NCBI GenBank assembly: GCA_008921705.1
Contig: VFFE01007859.1
Coordinates: 2,718,266 to 2,782,265 of the forward strand
Source of the DNA: Burhinus oedicnemus
Lineage: Eukaryota; Chordata; Aves; Charadriiformes; Burhinidae
Direction: 5' to 3'
DNA length: 64,000 nt
The notes beneath the pieces were generated by a model. The model did not search any database, was not told the origin of the DNA, and worked only from the letters and a program-made list of their open reading frames with translations. The position numbers and the translations under genes were made by a program. Positions 23,958 to 36,699 of the stretch are shown piece by piece. Position 1 is the stretch's first letter; each line of letters opens with the position of its first letter.

Positions 23958-26509
23958 ATTCTTTTGGGAAGGATAACCTTGCTCTTGGATTTGAAGAATT
24001 AATTTGTTGATTCTCTTTAATGAAGTTCCAGTTCTTCCGGTGAGAAAAAAGGACTGTAATATTTAATTGAGATTTTGTGATTCTAAGAATTGTTTTTTTG
24101 AATAATCTGATACTGTATTTTCCTATTTAATTACCAGAACTGAATCTGAAATGCAGAAGTGCATGTGACAACTAGATGCTGAAAGTTCTCAGAAAGGAAG
24201 AATTTTGGTAGGAAAGACAGAAATTATTTAGAACAAGAAGACATTAGTATGGACCTGGTAAAGATCCAGCATGAATGGGGATTAGCAATTAAGATAATTT
24301 CTTGTGTTTTCCTCTTCAATTTTCGCTCTGAAGGAAATGCTGCTTTTATAGCATTTAGCTCAGCTGTTTCATTTATCTGTGTTGTGCTGCAATGATAAAA
24401 ATAAGGAAAAGGATGTTTCAGACTTTTTTTTTTGCCAACTCTTTTTGTTCTGAACTGCCTTTGATTATGAAGTGGAACAAATTATTGATTTTTGACTACT
24501 CAGGATTATCAAAAAGAGTGCGTTTGTGCTGTTTCTTGTCATATATTTTAAACACAAATAAGTTTTAGTGGTATTTTATGGAGAAAATTTTTGGGCCCAA
24601 CTGCCAGTTCCTATGCACTCAAAGGCATCTGAAATCCTGCTTACTCTTCTTAGTCTCTCTTGATTACACAGGAAAAGGTCCTGTTTTTCTTTAATGGGAG
24701 GCTTGCCTGGGAATTGGCTTCAGGATGCAGGTCTGTCTTTTTATTCAGCTCTCGGTTGGAGTCCAGTTGACTAATATTGCAAGATAGTATTAATACTTTG
24801 CTGTCAGAACTTGTCAATCCAGAGAAAGCAAGTCTGACTCAGTGGAAAATATCCCCATGAGAAAGAGACTTTCACAACTGCCTATCTGAATGCATGGAAA
24901 GATAAATACTACGCTTCAGACTTTCCCTCTAGAGAGAGACTGTTCTTCAGGAAAAGTCAAAACAGACACATGCTCGAAGTAGGCTCAACGGATTTTACAA
25001 GATATGACATAAACGACAAAGAATTTCTAGCAGTGGCTCTCTGCAGACAGATTTATGGAAGATCGAAGGCTTGAGGATTAAACTCTCTGTTGGCTGGGGT
25101 GAGACAACCTGGTTATTCTGTCCAGCTGGAAAAGAGACTAGTAGCAAGGTCCATCTCAAGAAAATGAATCTATTTAAATGGTGCAATGCTGTCTTCAGCT
25201 GGCAGTGCCGGGGTGACAGTGAACATAAACACTCAAGGGTTGTGGCCTGCATTGATATCCTTAAGACAACAACAAGAGGCATGAGGAAAATGGTACGAGG
25301 TGTTAAATTCATCACCTCAGAAACTGAACAAAGTGAACAAAAAGCAAATTGAAGGGATGACTTTGTATAGCAGGGAGCTATGCAACTATAGGCCATCAGC
25401 AAGATGCATCCAATATGTGAAATGAAGATTAATGCTACATTTAACCCAATTAAATATTTTTTATATGAAAATACACTGGGAGAAATATACCTCAGAAATT
25501 CTCACTGCTAAAATTGTGGTTTATATTCCATACACTGCTGGTTTTTATTTTGCATTCTCACTGAAAGTCACAGATCCAAACAGATCTCTGCTGGCATCCA
25601 GAAGATTTGTGTGGAGAACCAAGGAGTTGGAAGGATAGCATGGGAAAAATTATGTGAGCAAAAATAAATGGGAAAAAAATCAGTATAATGGCATTTTAAA
25701 AAGATGCAGATGAACCTTAACTTCAGATTACATACTTTTTTTTTTTATTTATATAAAAAAAACACCCTGAAAAACATGAAGATAATTATTTGTACAATTT
25801 CTTTTTAGGTGTCACCTGACAGAATGTCTAAAATATAATTAATTCATGGATGCAGAACCAGAAGATGCTAAAGAGAAACACATTTTCTTAAAAGTAATGC
25901 TGAAGGTCATGTCCTGAATATCTTTGCATGTCTGTTTCTTTCTTGCACAAATGTGGGCAGAACTGACCCAGGTCAATACTGGGATGTTGATATTGAAAAG
26001 TTTTGTCTTATTTTTGCTTTTGTGAGTACTTCTGATGGCTTCTGTGTAGCTATGTCCACAGCTGTCGAGGGCAGTAAATCTGTTGTCTTGCTCCAAACTG
26101 CGCACCTTTCTAAATACATATGAAAGTTACAAGGATCCACCAAACTAGCTCTCTGTTCTCCCTGATGTTCCCCTCCTATACATTCCCCAGTAGGAACCGT
26201 TTCTCTAAGGATGATCCTCGGAGGCCGCTTAAGAGTAGTACCACCATGGTGATGTAATCTGTACTTTTTTCTCTGGCTTATTTCTATGGTGGCAGTAGTA
26301 AAGGTAATGTGCATAGTCCTACCTACTCTCCCTCAGTCTTTCCCTCTGTGTCCCAGGGGACAGTCTGGCCCAAGGTGTGTTTCCATTTGGCCAGTTGCCT
26401 TTACCGCATAGGAGATGAAGAACTGCAGATTGATGGAAGAGCTGAACTTCTTTTGGGTAAGCTTATAAACTTTTACAGTGATCAGGGCTGCTATTGTTTT
26501 GAGGGCTCA

Positions 26510-26561
26510 GGTACCTCTAAGTACCACCAACCTCTAAGGTATCACCATACCTCTAAGGTAT
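26510..26561 (+). repeat. Short imperfect tandem repeat, about 19-bp unit, three copies
   Basis: The word 'acctctaag(g)ta' recurs three times at 18-20 base spacing, with 'ccacca' or 'tcacca' between copies. It probably arose by slippage. Part of the 126-codon frame at 26309-26689 runs through it. Confidence 0.7.
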
Positions 26562-26864
26562 GGAGAGTTACTGCTGCAGGGGGTTGGGAGGGCAGCCTAA
26601 ACCCAATTGTTTTCATTCGTTGCTGCTGGGATTGGACTGTCCTAATGATGTGGAAAAGGGAGAAGTCCCCAGGTCAACTTTCTGTATAGCAACAGGGAAA
26701 TACGTGCAGGATTTCCTCCATGTGCTTATCTATGGGGAATGATGTGGAATAAATATAATGAGTAATTGTTCTTTTGAAAATAATTTAGAGAACTTAATTG
26801 AAATCTTTTGCTGTTACCTTCTGCTCTTCACCAATAAACCCCAAAGTACCTGATGAAAAAAAAT

Positions 26865-26912
26865 CAGTATTATTATCCCCATTTTATAATGCAAATACCA
26901 ATGTCTGAGTAT
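26865..26912 (-). repeat. Possible MIR-like remnant
   Basis: 'tattattatccccatttta' is a close match to the reverse complement of the MIR 3' core word (taaaatggggataata). The flanks are too diverged to extend it with confidence. Confidence 0.4.
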
Positions 26913-27794
26913 CATATGTGCTAGAGTCTATAATTTCTTCAGCTGGAGTAGAGGACTGTGTTGCTTCAGAAAACTGAGTCCAGCATTATTTAACCAAGGC
27001 CAAAGACAAGTCACAAGCTGGTTTAGGTTTATAATAAAAATTCCCTGGTTTTCAACCCTTTGCTCATTCCACTCAACCATATTGGCTCTCTGAAGTGCTA
27101 GCAGTGCGGAAGGAAGAAGATGCTTTATGATCCTTGATGACTATAATGTAGCAAATAAAGCTCTAGGGTGCTTTCAAACTCACAGCGATCTTGTGGGGTG
27201 GAAAATCAATCATGCTGCAGCTACTGGAGAATATATTTTTTTTACATTAGCTGCTTGGGTCTTTTTCCAAACCAGAAGATGATAAAGCGCTTCCCACTAC
27301 TGGATGAAGACAAAAGACAGTGTCTTCAACACAAGCAGTAAAATAAGCTGAGTAAGCTTGTTTGGACTCCTGGTTACTAGTCTAATTCTTTTACAATCAT
27401 TTTTGGCTCAAGAAATAAGAACGATTTGCAAAATAAACAGTGTTGCTTTTTTTTAAATGCCCCAGTCAGATTGTTGCAAATATTGGATCTGAAATACTTG
27501 ATCTAGTCTTTCAAACTTAGCTGCCAATCTTTCCTTACTACAGAATGTTGGTATATTCTGTATAGATGTATACAGTGCAAAGTGCTTAGAAATTGTTCCC
27601 TGCAGTCAATATGTATCAGTAGATGCAGCTAAAATAAAACACAGACAGTGGTTTGAGGTTTCTTGACAATCCCAATATTCCTACTGAAAAAAATCTTAGT
27701 CAGCTTTGTTTTTTCCACTGCTTTCTCATGGACCAATTTTTTCTTCTTACATCAGAGATCTTTCCAGAGATCACTTTCAAACTGGAAATACTGA

Positions 27795-27829
27795 GGGGGG
27801 TGGGTGGGTGGTGGGGGGTGTGTGTGTGT
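27795..27829 (+). repeat. G-quadruplex motif followed by (TG)n
   Basis: Four G-runs (6, 3, 3 and 6 bases) are joined by loops of 1, 1 and 4 bases at 27795-27818, followed by a short TG run. This satisfies the standard four-tract quadruplex rule with very short loops, so a stable structure is plausible on the plus strand. It sits in AT-rich DNA with no promoter or CpG island nearby. Confidence 0.88.
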
Positions 27830-27831
27830 CC

Positions 27832-30800
27832 CCCTTTAGGGTCCCAGATTCACTATGTGTGGGGTAATTCACAAATGCTCCAGGTTCATACTCACAGTGT
27901 TTCTTTTCCAACTGAAAGCTTGCCCTTATCTAAATAAGGCCATCTGGGGTTTCCAATATGGTTATAGTCTCCTTGTAAGCCTGTAACATTCCCCTTTTCA
28001 TAGGCTCCAGCAGCCCCTTAGCACTGGGATTTCATGTGCTTGGAGCAAGGTCAAGCTTAGCCTTTTCCACCTTGGTGTTGTTACATCACTGCAGCAGGGG
28101 TAAAAAAGTGGAAATCATGTAGTTGTCATAGCAGCTCTCTGGTTTTGCAGTGCTGCCACCCCTTCATCACATTGCACCTCTGTCACCTTCTTGTAACCTG
28201 TAAATCAAAACCTAGGTCAAAACCTAATACTGAACTTGGAAGGGAGGATAATTTTCTTTGACTAGCACCTGCCTTCAACTTAACCGAGTACTTTTTCTTA
28301 GGACGAAATGGAGCCCTGTCGCAAAACAATTGGTATTTACTTGTTCTTTGAATTTCAGCAATGGAAGAATCTTTCTACCTTAATTAAAATTCTAGGATTA
28401 GGACTCTGTAGTAACTAATGATTTTCTGGTTTAATTTCAATCTGTCAATCTCAAGAAAGTGCTGCACATCATCATCTCTCTCCACTCTCTGGCACCAGAC
28501 CACTTCCACTGCAGGCTCCTGTTAAGGGGGAAAACTGGAAGTTCAACAAGAAAAACAAAATAGGAGGAAACAAATGACCATGAAATGAAAGAAGTACTGA
28601 AAAAACCACACTCAGAAAAGCCTGTTGGTCATTATTAGGTTTTTCAGCTCTTGTGCAAAGCTGCAGCGTTTGCTCAAGTGCGCTGAGGAGCTGTGTGCAG
28701 GGGAAAGGTCAGGAATAGTTGTGAGGGTTGGCACCCACAGAGTTACAAAGGTTGTCATGAAATATTTCGTCTTGCAGGCAGCTGTTTCCTGACATAAACT
28801 GGGCACAATCCTCGTTAGCCCACTGCTTTACCACAAATTTAATTTGGAGACTCATCAAATACCTCAGCAAGAGGAGAAAGCTAAATTGTTAAAAGAATAT
28901 TTTTTATGATAAATTTATGTTTTTGTAACATATGGATGCAGAACAAGAACTCAGGATGCATTTTATTATGGATTTTGCGAAAATTAGTAAAAACAATTCA
29001 AACTGCCTAAAATGTTACAGTGGTCTCTGAATTGCTACTACCAGGCTTACTTTCACTATATATCAGAGCCTTTATGCTTCTCAGAAGTGCAAATAGTCTT
29101 TGAAGTTGAATAAAGAGCCTGTATCTCATTGTCATAGCTGAATTTTTGACTAAGAAGTAAGCACAGTCTAAATGCGGACCCTTATCCATGGGCTTATGGC
29201 TACCATTGTTTATTCCCATTTATTAAGGAAGTATAAGCGAGTCACACGAAAGACTCTGACCCAGTGCCTGCTTATTTGGGCATCCTCTTTCATTGTGGCA
29301 TCTGACCCACTAAGTATTCAAAACTAGATAGAACTGTAATATTCTCACTTAACTCTTCATCTACTCAAGCAAATGTGGTTGCTTTCACAAGCGTGTTCCT
29401 GCTTGAGTTCTTGTTGGGGTAAGTTCCCAGCTGTGCACACTCCCTGAAGAGTTTCCAGTCCTCCCTAGGAAGTGGTTCCCCCATTCACTGGTGTTTCCAC
29501 AGAAAAGTGGATGTCCTTGGACAGCCGCTAATGGGGAGGGAAGGAACTGCTAATTAGAGTGAAACCCAGGGAGGACTTCGAGCGTCAAGATAATATTCTG
29601 TCTATTCAGTGCAGGGCAGGGAGAAAGTGCAGAGGGTGAAAGGCTCATGTGGCTCCTGTGGTGACTTCTGCTGCTGTCTCAACTGTTTAAAAAAACCCCA
29701 ACAAACAGGTTTCAGGGATAGAGCTGTGATAGGAAAGCTTATGGGAGAGTAAAAAACCTTTCCTCGATAAGCGTGGGTCAGTATCTGGTCTCGTGCATTC
29801 CAGATGCAAATCACAGGGTTTTATGCTGTCATTAAATGAACTTCCAGAAGCACGAGGAGCACAGAGGGCCTGAAGAGATGCTTAACAACCTGAGGATGGA
29901 TGCCTAAATATTAGATAATGCTGTGGAAAGTATTTGTTTTGCCTGAAATGTATCTCATTAGCATCTGATGAAATGATCTTCTCTACAGCCCAGAGTTTTA
30001 GGTGCTTTCCTTCCAGGTATATACTGAAAATATAGACAATGATATTGTGATGTGAGGCAGAGAGAAACTCAAGCAGCAGTGTGTACTGCTGTCCTCCTGG
30101 TCCCATCCTCGTGGTATCTGTCTGTCTCTTCTCTTTACTCTCTACAGATGTTGTATAATGCTGGAGATGGGATTGTGGTTGAATGGAGTTTGCCACTAAG
30201 GGCTCTGGAGAACTGAAAGGAAGGATCCGAGACATTGCAGGACATCTTTTTTAATTTCTGCTGTCTCCTGGTGGTGAAGTAAAGTACAATGCCAGTAAAT
30301 AACAAGATTCTGCAATAATTTGTCCTTCAGTGACACAGAACTTTTACTTCAAAGTTGCTCAATATGCCATTTTCTTTCTCATGTTCTTGTTGTGATACTA
30401 TATTGAATTTCTGTTTCCTCCTCACTTCCAATTAATGCAAGATAAGCCTTTTTTCAAAGGCCCTGTGGGAGTTAGGCACCCATTTCTCAGCAATTTTCCA
30501 TCTGAGCTGGCACCAAATTTACTAAGACAGTTCTTGAAATCTTACCCGTAGAGTTTGATTGTTAACTAAAGAGTCCTCATTGGAAACTATGATTATTACA
30601 AAGGTTACCGGCAATAAACATTACTTTGTTATGTCTGTGACGTGTGTGCGGTTGATTCATGACAATAACGACACTTTTCACCTAGGTAGCACTTTTCATC
30701 TGAACTGAAGGATCAGAGTCAATATTTCCATTTTTCTGGTCTTTCATATAAATCTCTGCATTTGTCATTGACAAATGAAAGAGCTTCAGAAATGTTTTCC

Positions 30801-30873
30801 CCATCATTTGTCTCTTGGAACATAAACCAAACAAGGAAAGTTCATGTTGTATCACAAAGAGTAGGAAAAAAAC
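27832..30873. other. Unique non-coding block
   Basis: No gene, RNA or recognisable element was seen. Open frames are at most 117 codons. Confidence 0.5.
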
Positions 30874-30874
30874 C

Positions 30875-31069
30875 CGAGTTTGTTGGCTCGGAGAACTTAG
30901 CAATGGCAGATATGATGAAATAGCTGGGGGACATGCTGGGCCCCACACTAAGCGTAATGGAAGGCATGCAGTCAGCGCGTGGACCGAAACGCCCTTTGTA
31001 GGTCCTGGGGCACCGTACGCAGGCCTTAATAGCATAGCCTGTCCCTCGCCTTTTCAATGCTATGGTACG
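30875..31069. other. Small CpG-preserving cluster
   Basis: By hand count there are 11 CpG dinucleotides in 195 bases at roughly 48% GC, close to the number expected by base composition. The neighbouring kilobases hold very few. Possible explanations are an unmethylated regulatory element, a recent insertion or a conserved element. There is no TATA box, no Sp1 series and no gene start here. Both strands have modest open frames (85 codons +, 137 codons -) without recognised domains. Confidence 0.45.
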
Positions 31070-31075
31070 TAGATA

Positions 31076-34000
31076 ATAGGGTTTTGCTTGTGCACTCTCC
31101 ATGTATTCACTCAAAATCAGCGTGTAACAGTGAATCATTGTGACATGGTGTTCCTTTTTCAAGCACAGTGAGAAAGATATTTTCCAGATAGACTTCAGTT
31201 TGTTTTCTTTTATGTGTGATGGGAACCACACTTGGTATTTACAGACTTTTAACATTTCATTGCAACCACAACTATTCAGGCTGTTATTACATGTGAATCA
31301 AATGTGTCTGACAAAATCCTTTGTCAGCAAGAAGGCAGGTAAAAGCAGGAGTAAGTGCAGGAGCAGACCTCCAGGTAAAGACAGTGTGAAGCACTTCCTA
31401 TGCCACCTATCCTGAGTTTTCTTTACTTTGCACAGCAAAAATTTAGTGATAGGAAGGTCACAAGTAAGATTTTTGTTTTGGGTTACTCTGTAAGTAAAAT
31501 TTAACACAACATCCTAAAAGCTCTTTTTTTCAGGCATCAAGTAATTAGCTCCTAAAGACAACACATCATTTAATCTGTTTGTTAATGTGTCTAATGCCGT
31601 TAGAACTGGCTGTGCTGGGAGGTGTGTAGATGCACAGTTCAAAGAGATATAACACAAAAGTCTGGGAAGGAGGTGGAGTAATATGTTTCATCATTAGGAA
31701 CTGTATAGAAAAAAAGGTTGCAAACTCTTGTCTTAATCTGAACAATCCTTCCCAACATTTCTGGCAGATTGGGTCTGCTCCCCCTTCTGTCCCTGGCTTT
31801 TAATGTAAAAAAGAAAAAGTGATGTCATAGAAGTAAAAGCTACAAGAAAACCACAAAGTAAAGTAAAAAATATACATAATTAAAAACATATCATTGAATG
31901 GCTGTTCTGTGGTTTCTGTAATGTGGACCCCATAGGAGAATGCAGTGTGTGGGACTCTGGATGTAGCTATAACTCTGGAGCTCTTTTTGCTTACTCTAGT
32001 GATGTGTCCTCAGGGCAAAAGAGATTCTTCCCAAGGATGATTTAAAAATATTAAATGGGGTTTTTCCATGAGATGATCTACAAAAAAAACCTTCAACATA
32101 ATGAGCAAAGAGCTCATGACGGGATGCTCTTACTGAAAAAAAAACAACCCAGCAACAACAACAAAAACTGGCTGTGGAGGCAGCGATGAATTGAAGCTCT
32201 TCAAAAGCCTAGAAAAATAAAATCATTCAAAGACTAATGGGTCATATGAACCTTAGCTGCTTGCCATTAACTTGTATTACATGTCTGAGATTTAAAAAGA
32301 CTACTGCTGTTGTTGCACTGATCCTGTGCTTTTAGATCTCTACTCTCGCAGTTGTGCTCTGCAGAAATTAGATTTGTACCTATCTGATCCATCCATTGCC
32401 ATTGTCACACTTACTTCAAGTAAGAAAAGTTGTCAATTTTTCCTCATTTTTTAGTCACAGTTTTTGGAACAAGAAAAGAGTTACAAAAGGACTTGGATGC
32501 CTTCTTACAGGATACCAGAAATGGAGAAGGAACAAAGTATAACCTAACAAAATTTGGCATAAAAAGATGCTTTAACATACCAGATTTTATCAGTAAAATT
32601 TATCAAGCCTATTGAAGTTTTCTTTGCTGAAAATTTTATTCAACTGGAAATTTCCAAAATGGCAGTAAATACAGCAAGAACTTCTACACTGTATCTTAGT
32701 TTATTTGTCCTGGCAATAATTTCAAATCTATGAGCTTAAAGCTGTGTTTGGACACCACAGCTGAGGTTCAGAGTGGTGCAGAGGATGGTTGGAGGAGTGT
32801 GCAGGTGGACTGGATACTGCTGGGTTGGGTGGAGGGGGTGACACCTGGTGTAATTGTGCTCACACAGGGCACTGTGGGATGCTGGTGTAGACGTACCTGT
32901 TGTCCTTGTAGGCAGCCTGAATTAAAGCTGGGCTCCCTGATCTTCCCAGTGGCATTCCTGCAAAGGGAAACAGGAGCTGCAGATGTAAACTCAGCAAGGT
33001 AAGCAGGTAAGAGTGAAAGCATCTTAAAATACCAGGTACCTGAATTTAATTTCCTGGGTGCGCTAGATGGGCTTTTTCACAGTAGGCTCTGAGGACACTT
33101 TAGCAATATATAAACACGCATAAAAGTGTATGAATGTACATGTAAATACATAAATAATAAGGATGTTGGACGAAGTTGGCCTAGATCCTCACTTTGAGGC
33201 TGCCCTTACAACTACCGCCTTACAGCTAAAAGGACAGGTGTAACCAAATACCTTTATCTGCTTCAAAATAAATTGGGAAGGAAACAATCCAGTGTGTTTA
33301 TTTGCCTTCTCTGATTTTGATCATTTTCTTTTGAGATAGTATGATAATCAACCCATGTTTGGAAGATTGGAAGGACAAAGGAGTACTTCCTCTTTTATAA
33401 CTGATGGTGAAAAATAGTTCACTTTGAGTGAAAGTTTTACTGTGAGGGAGAATCATTGTGTGGGGGTTTTACTGGATGAGATGTGTTGTCAGGCTACTGC
33501 AGCTTGTTCTGCTAATGAGTCTAGTCAAGGCAGCCGGACCAGGAAATGGTCATTTCTGTTGTGCGTTTCTGGGGGGGCTGTGTTGTGGTTAACACTCTTC
33601 TAACATTGTTTTACCCTATTCGATACCACTGGTCCCTGAAAGAATCCAAAGAACTTATTTAAAAATAAATATAATTTAGTTTAAATGGAAAGTCCAAATA
33701 TCTAATATCCTGTTTTATTTCTCTTAATCTGCCCGGGCACCAAGAAGCAGAAAAATCCGGTTTCTGGCCATATGTTACACATCCAGATTTTTTACTTTAG
33801 TGGTGCCTATGACAGGGAAGGGAGTTCAGCTGGCTCCATGGAGTCTATTAGAGGTATTGTTGTGCAGATATATTTTACCTGGAAAGCACATTAGTACATG
33901 GGTGGAGATAGCTAGAACTGTTGGAATAAAATATGCAAACAACTTGAGTTTTATTCTGAACTCACTCGTCTTTTGCACATTGGAATATTTTTATTTTGTT

Positions 34001-36674
34001 TCTGTTTTTTCTTGTAAACTGATTCCTTGGGATTTTTTTTTGTTTGCTTGTTTTTTTCTGCTTTTCACTCATGATTCCTTGTTCTGAACTTAAGATTTGC
34101 ATATCTACTTTCTGAATATCACCTGTCTTTTATAAGATTGGTTTAAAAGATACCTTTTATTAGCACATTCCCTAATTTTTCTAGTGTATACTCATGAAAT
34201 GGAAGCTGTCTTTGCATTCCTTTGCTTCTGTCACTTAAGCACCAGCTCCATGCACATTGGGTGAGAGCTTTGGTTGTGGTTGCTTAGACATATATCACTC
34301 TGTTTCTGTTCGTCTTGGTTAGTTTTACATCTTCTGGTATCTTTCTCTGCTCATCTGAAAGAGATCTTTCCAGTTCAAAACAAGCACTGTTGTGTAATCT
34401 GTTGAGAGTTGATTTGTGGTAGTTGGGAGGGGATGGGGAACGGTTTCACAACATTAACTAGAAACAAATATGCACAACTTTTACCTTTCTGACCTCTTTG
34501 CTCACCCGCTTCCTGTTCCCTTTATTGCAAAAGCTAATCTCCTTAGAAAAAATAGCACAATATCTTTTAAAAATAAACCAAATGTTTCCGGGCCTGTTGT
34601 TTGTTTTTTTGGGAGATGGGTGTTTCACACAGAGTTACAGAATTGAAATGTCTTGTAGGATGTCTGACGCTTTGGGAAGAAAGAGTTGAGGAGAAAATGA
34701 GTATCTGCTTTGCATAGCAGACAGTTCACAAAATGTTGTATTTATAGACAAAGAAGCAAAGAACACTTCACCAACAGGCCATCTGGGTTTCGGTTATGGA
34801 TTTACAGTAACCTCCAAGCCAGTGAATGATTCTGGCTTCCTGCGATGACACTGAACTCTGTCAGTTCACTCCATCTTGCAGTAAATTTTATGAGCTCAGG
34901 AAGTCATCAGTGGTACTTCTCAGGCTTCTTATCATTAAGTGGCTCTTTTCTAGATGGATGCAAAAGCGGGGCGTGTCTTGCAGGCTTGAACTCTGCGACA
35001 TTTTCCTAGACTTGTGCAATCTTTTGCTCAATATTGGATAATCCGCATTTTTATCAGCTGTCGGTTACACAAACTTGCTGTGGGAGTTTCACAAATAAAC
35101 TGCAGTTCAGTGGTAACCAGGAGATATGAAAACTATGTACAGTCCTTGAGTGCTCACTCCTTTAAATTTCTTTAGGACTTAGACTGGTCGAGTTCTGTAT
35201 ACAGGGAAAGCTACAAGTGATATAATCAAGCGTTCTGCAAATGTGGGTTTGTGAAACAGCTGTATATCTGGATAAACTGTTTGATAAGTTACCAGGGACA
35301 GTTTCTGGGTGGTGTTTGTGTTCTCTGCACGTTGTGCTAAGTGCTGTTCAAACTACCCTTGACTTCCAGCCAACAGATGGGAAGGTCATTAGCCATCAGA
35401 TTTGAACAACAGTTGCTTTCTGTGTTTACAAAGTCCTGTACACGATCTGTATGTTGACAAGTTATAAACTGAATGGGGAATGTCTGATGGCTTCTCAGCG
35501 CAACTTGTGTAAAACATCACAGTAATCAGCACAGGGTTAATTTAGTGGACTGGAGGTCTCCCGTCCAGCGCAGGGCTGAGGGCTGTAGCAGCTAGCTGAA
35601 AGCGGGACAGTTACATGGTGAGAGAACAGGAGCCATCTGGAACAACAGCACAAGGCCAGTTTGTGATGGGGACACAAAGTACATTCCTGTCACCAAAGTC
35701 AATAATCTTAGTAGGTGTAAGAATAACACCCCAGGGACATAAATCTTACAAGTCTTTAGTCTAATTTATGCATCTGTAGCACATAATCTGTGCTCTGCTC
35801 AGTCTCGGCGGAGTGGCTGGGGTAATAATTTCTCAAAAGTAAACTGTTGTGGACAATCTCTAGAAAGTATTCTGCACAGCTGACATGTTATTGACACCAA
35901 GTTTGGCATTACCCTCTTTTTTTCTTATTGCCTAGTTTCCTCAACAAATAAACACATGATCAAATTAATCCTAGCATTCAGGGGTTTATATTAGGGATGG
36001 ATTTGGCTCATTATATTTAATTTATGGGTAAAGAATCTCCATTAGTTTGTAATGTTTCCCCGTGCTGTAATAGTGCACTCTACTTTCTGAACTACTGTCC
36101 AGAGGTAGAAGCTGGTTAGTGCAGAACCAATATTTTGTCAAGGCAGCTGGGCGGCTGACTTGGAAGAAGTAAATTCGTTCAGATAAGAATTACTTCATCA
36201 GTGGCCATTCGAGATTAGTTATTTATTTACTTTTTGTAATCATACTATTGCAAATATATATTGAATTACTTTTGTATTGAATAAAAAGTCCATGACAGGG
36301 GAGAATTTTCAAAGATTTAAATAGGCCAGCTAACAACAATTTTCAACGTGACTCAAACATCTCTTTTTTCCCCTCTATAATTCACTTTGTAATAGCCACA
36401 GATGTGACTGTCTCAGCCCTTTCCTCTGCAAGTATCTGTAGGTCAGGTAATTATTTGCAAAATGCCTAGCAGAATGATTAGCTGAGAGAGGTACAGTTTG
36501 GAGACTCAAGTTGTAGAGACCTTATGAACGGACATTTCAAAACTTAAGAGGTCATACACAGTGTAACCTGGCTTTGAATCACTACCAAATAAAAGAATTA
36601 GCATTTCAGCTGGCTCAGTACAGTGACTACACAAAGTACAAGGCAGAAAACAGCCTGGAATTTCTCAGTTATTT
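31076..36674. other. Unique non-coding block
   Basis: No gene was recognised. Near 33176-33245 the words 'ggcctagatcctca' and 'aggtgtaa' hint at another ancient CR1/L3-like tail, too weak to call. An isolated 'agcggggcgtgtc' GC-box-like word lies near 34967. An exon-like donor 'aaggtaagc' near 32999 follows an open stretch (32730-33002, +) but has no supporting acceptor or similarity. Confidence 0.45.
35480..36110. other. Candidate conserved non-coding element
   Basis: The sequence looks less repeat-like than its surroundings. It has retained CpGs (agcgca, cccgtccagcgc, ctcggcgg) next to TAAT- and ATTTAATTTATG-type homeodomain-like words. This is only an impression of texture; no alignment was possible. 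Confidence 0.18.
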
Positions 36675-36699
36675 CAGAAAATTTCTGCAGAAATTTCTG
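36675..36699. repeat. Two abutting palindromes
   Basis: A near-palindrome 'cagaaaatttctg' is followed without a gap by the perfect 12-bp palindrome 'cagaaatttctg'. The GAA/TTC spacing does not match a canonical heat-shock element, so no factor is assigned. Confidence 0.75.

Larger units (their letters stand above)
22991..27794. other. Unique non-coding block
   Basis: No gene was recognised. Open frames of 125 codons (23319-23696, -), 135 codons (24995-25402, -) and 126 codons (26309-26689, +) exist without domain, splice or codon evidence. The 25071-25352 stretch is open on both strands at once. Confidence 0.5.

Noticed and set aside
24995..25402. 135-codon minus-strand frame, overlapped by a plus-strand frame
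   Set aside because: Both strands are open, with no domain, splice or codon support.
26309..26689. 126-codon plus-strand frame
   Set aside because: It runs through a local tandem repeat and has no domain.
30842..31255. 137-codon minus-strand frame over the CpG cluster
   Set aside because: CpG-rich sequence has fewer stop words; no protein feature was recognised.
32730..33002. Open stretch ending at a good 'aaggtaagc' donor-like word
   Set aside because: No matching acceptor or protein similarity; single donor-like words are common.
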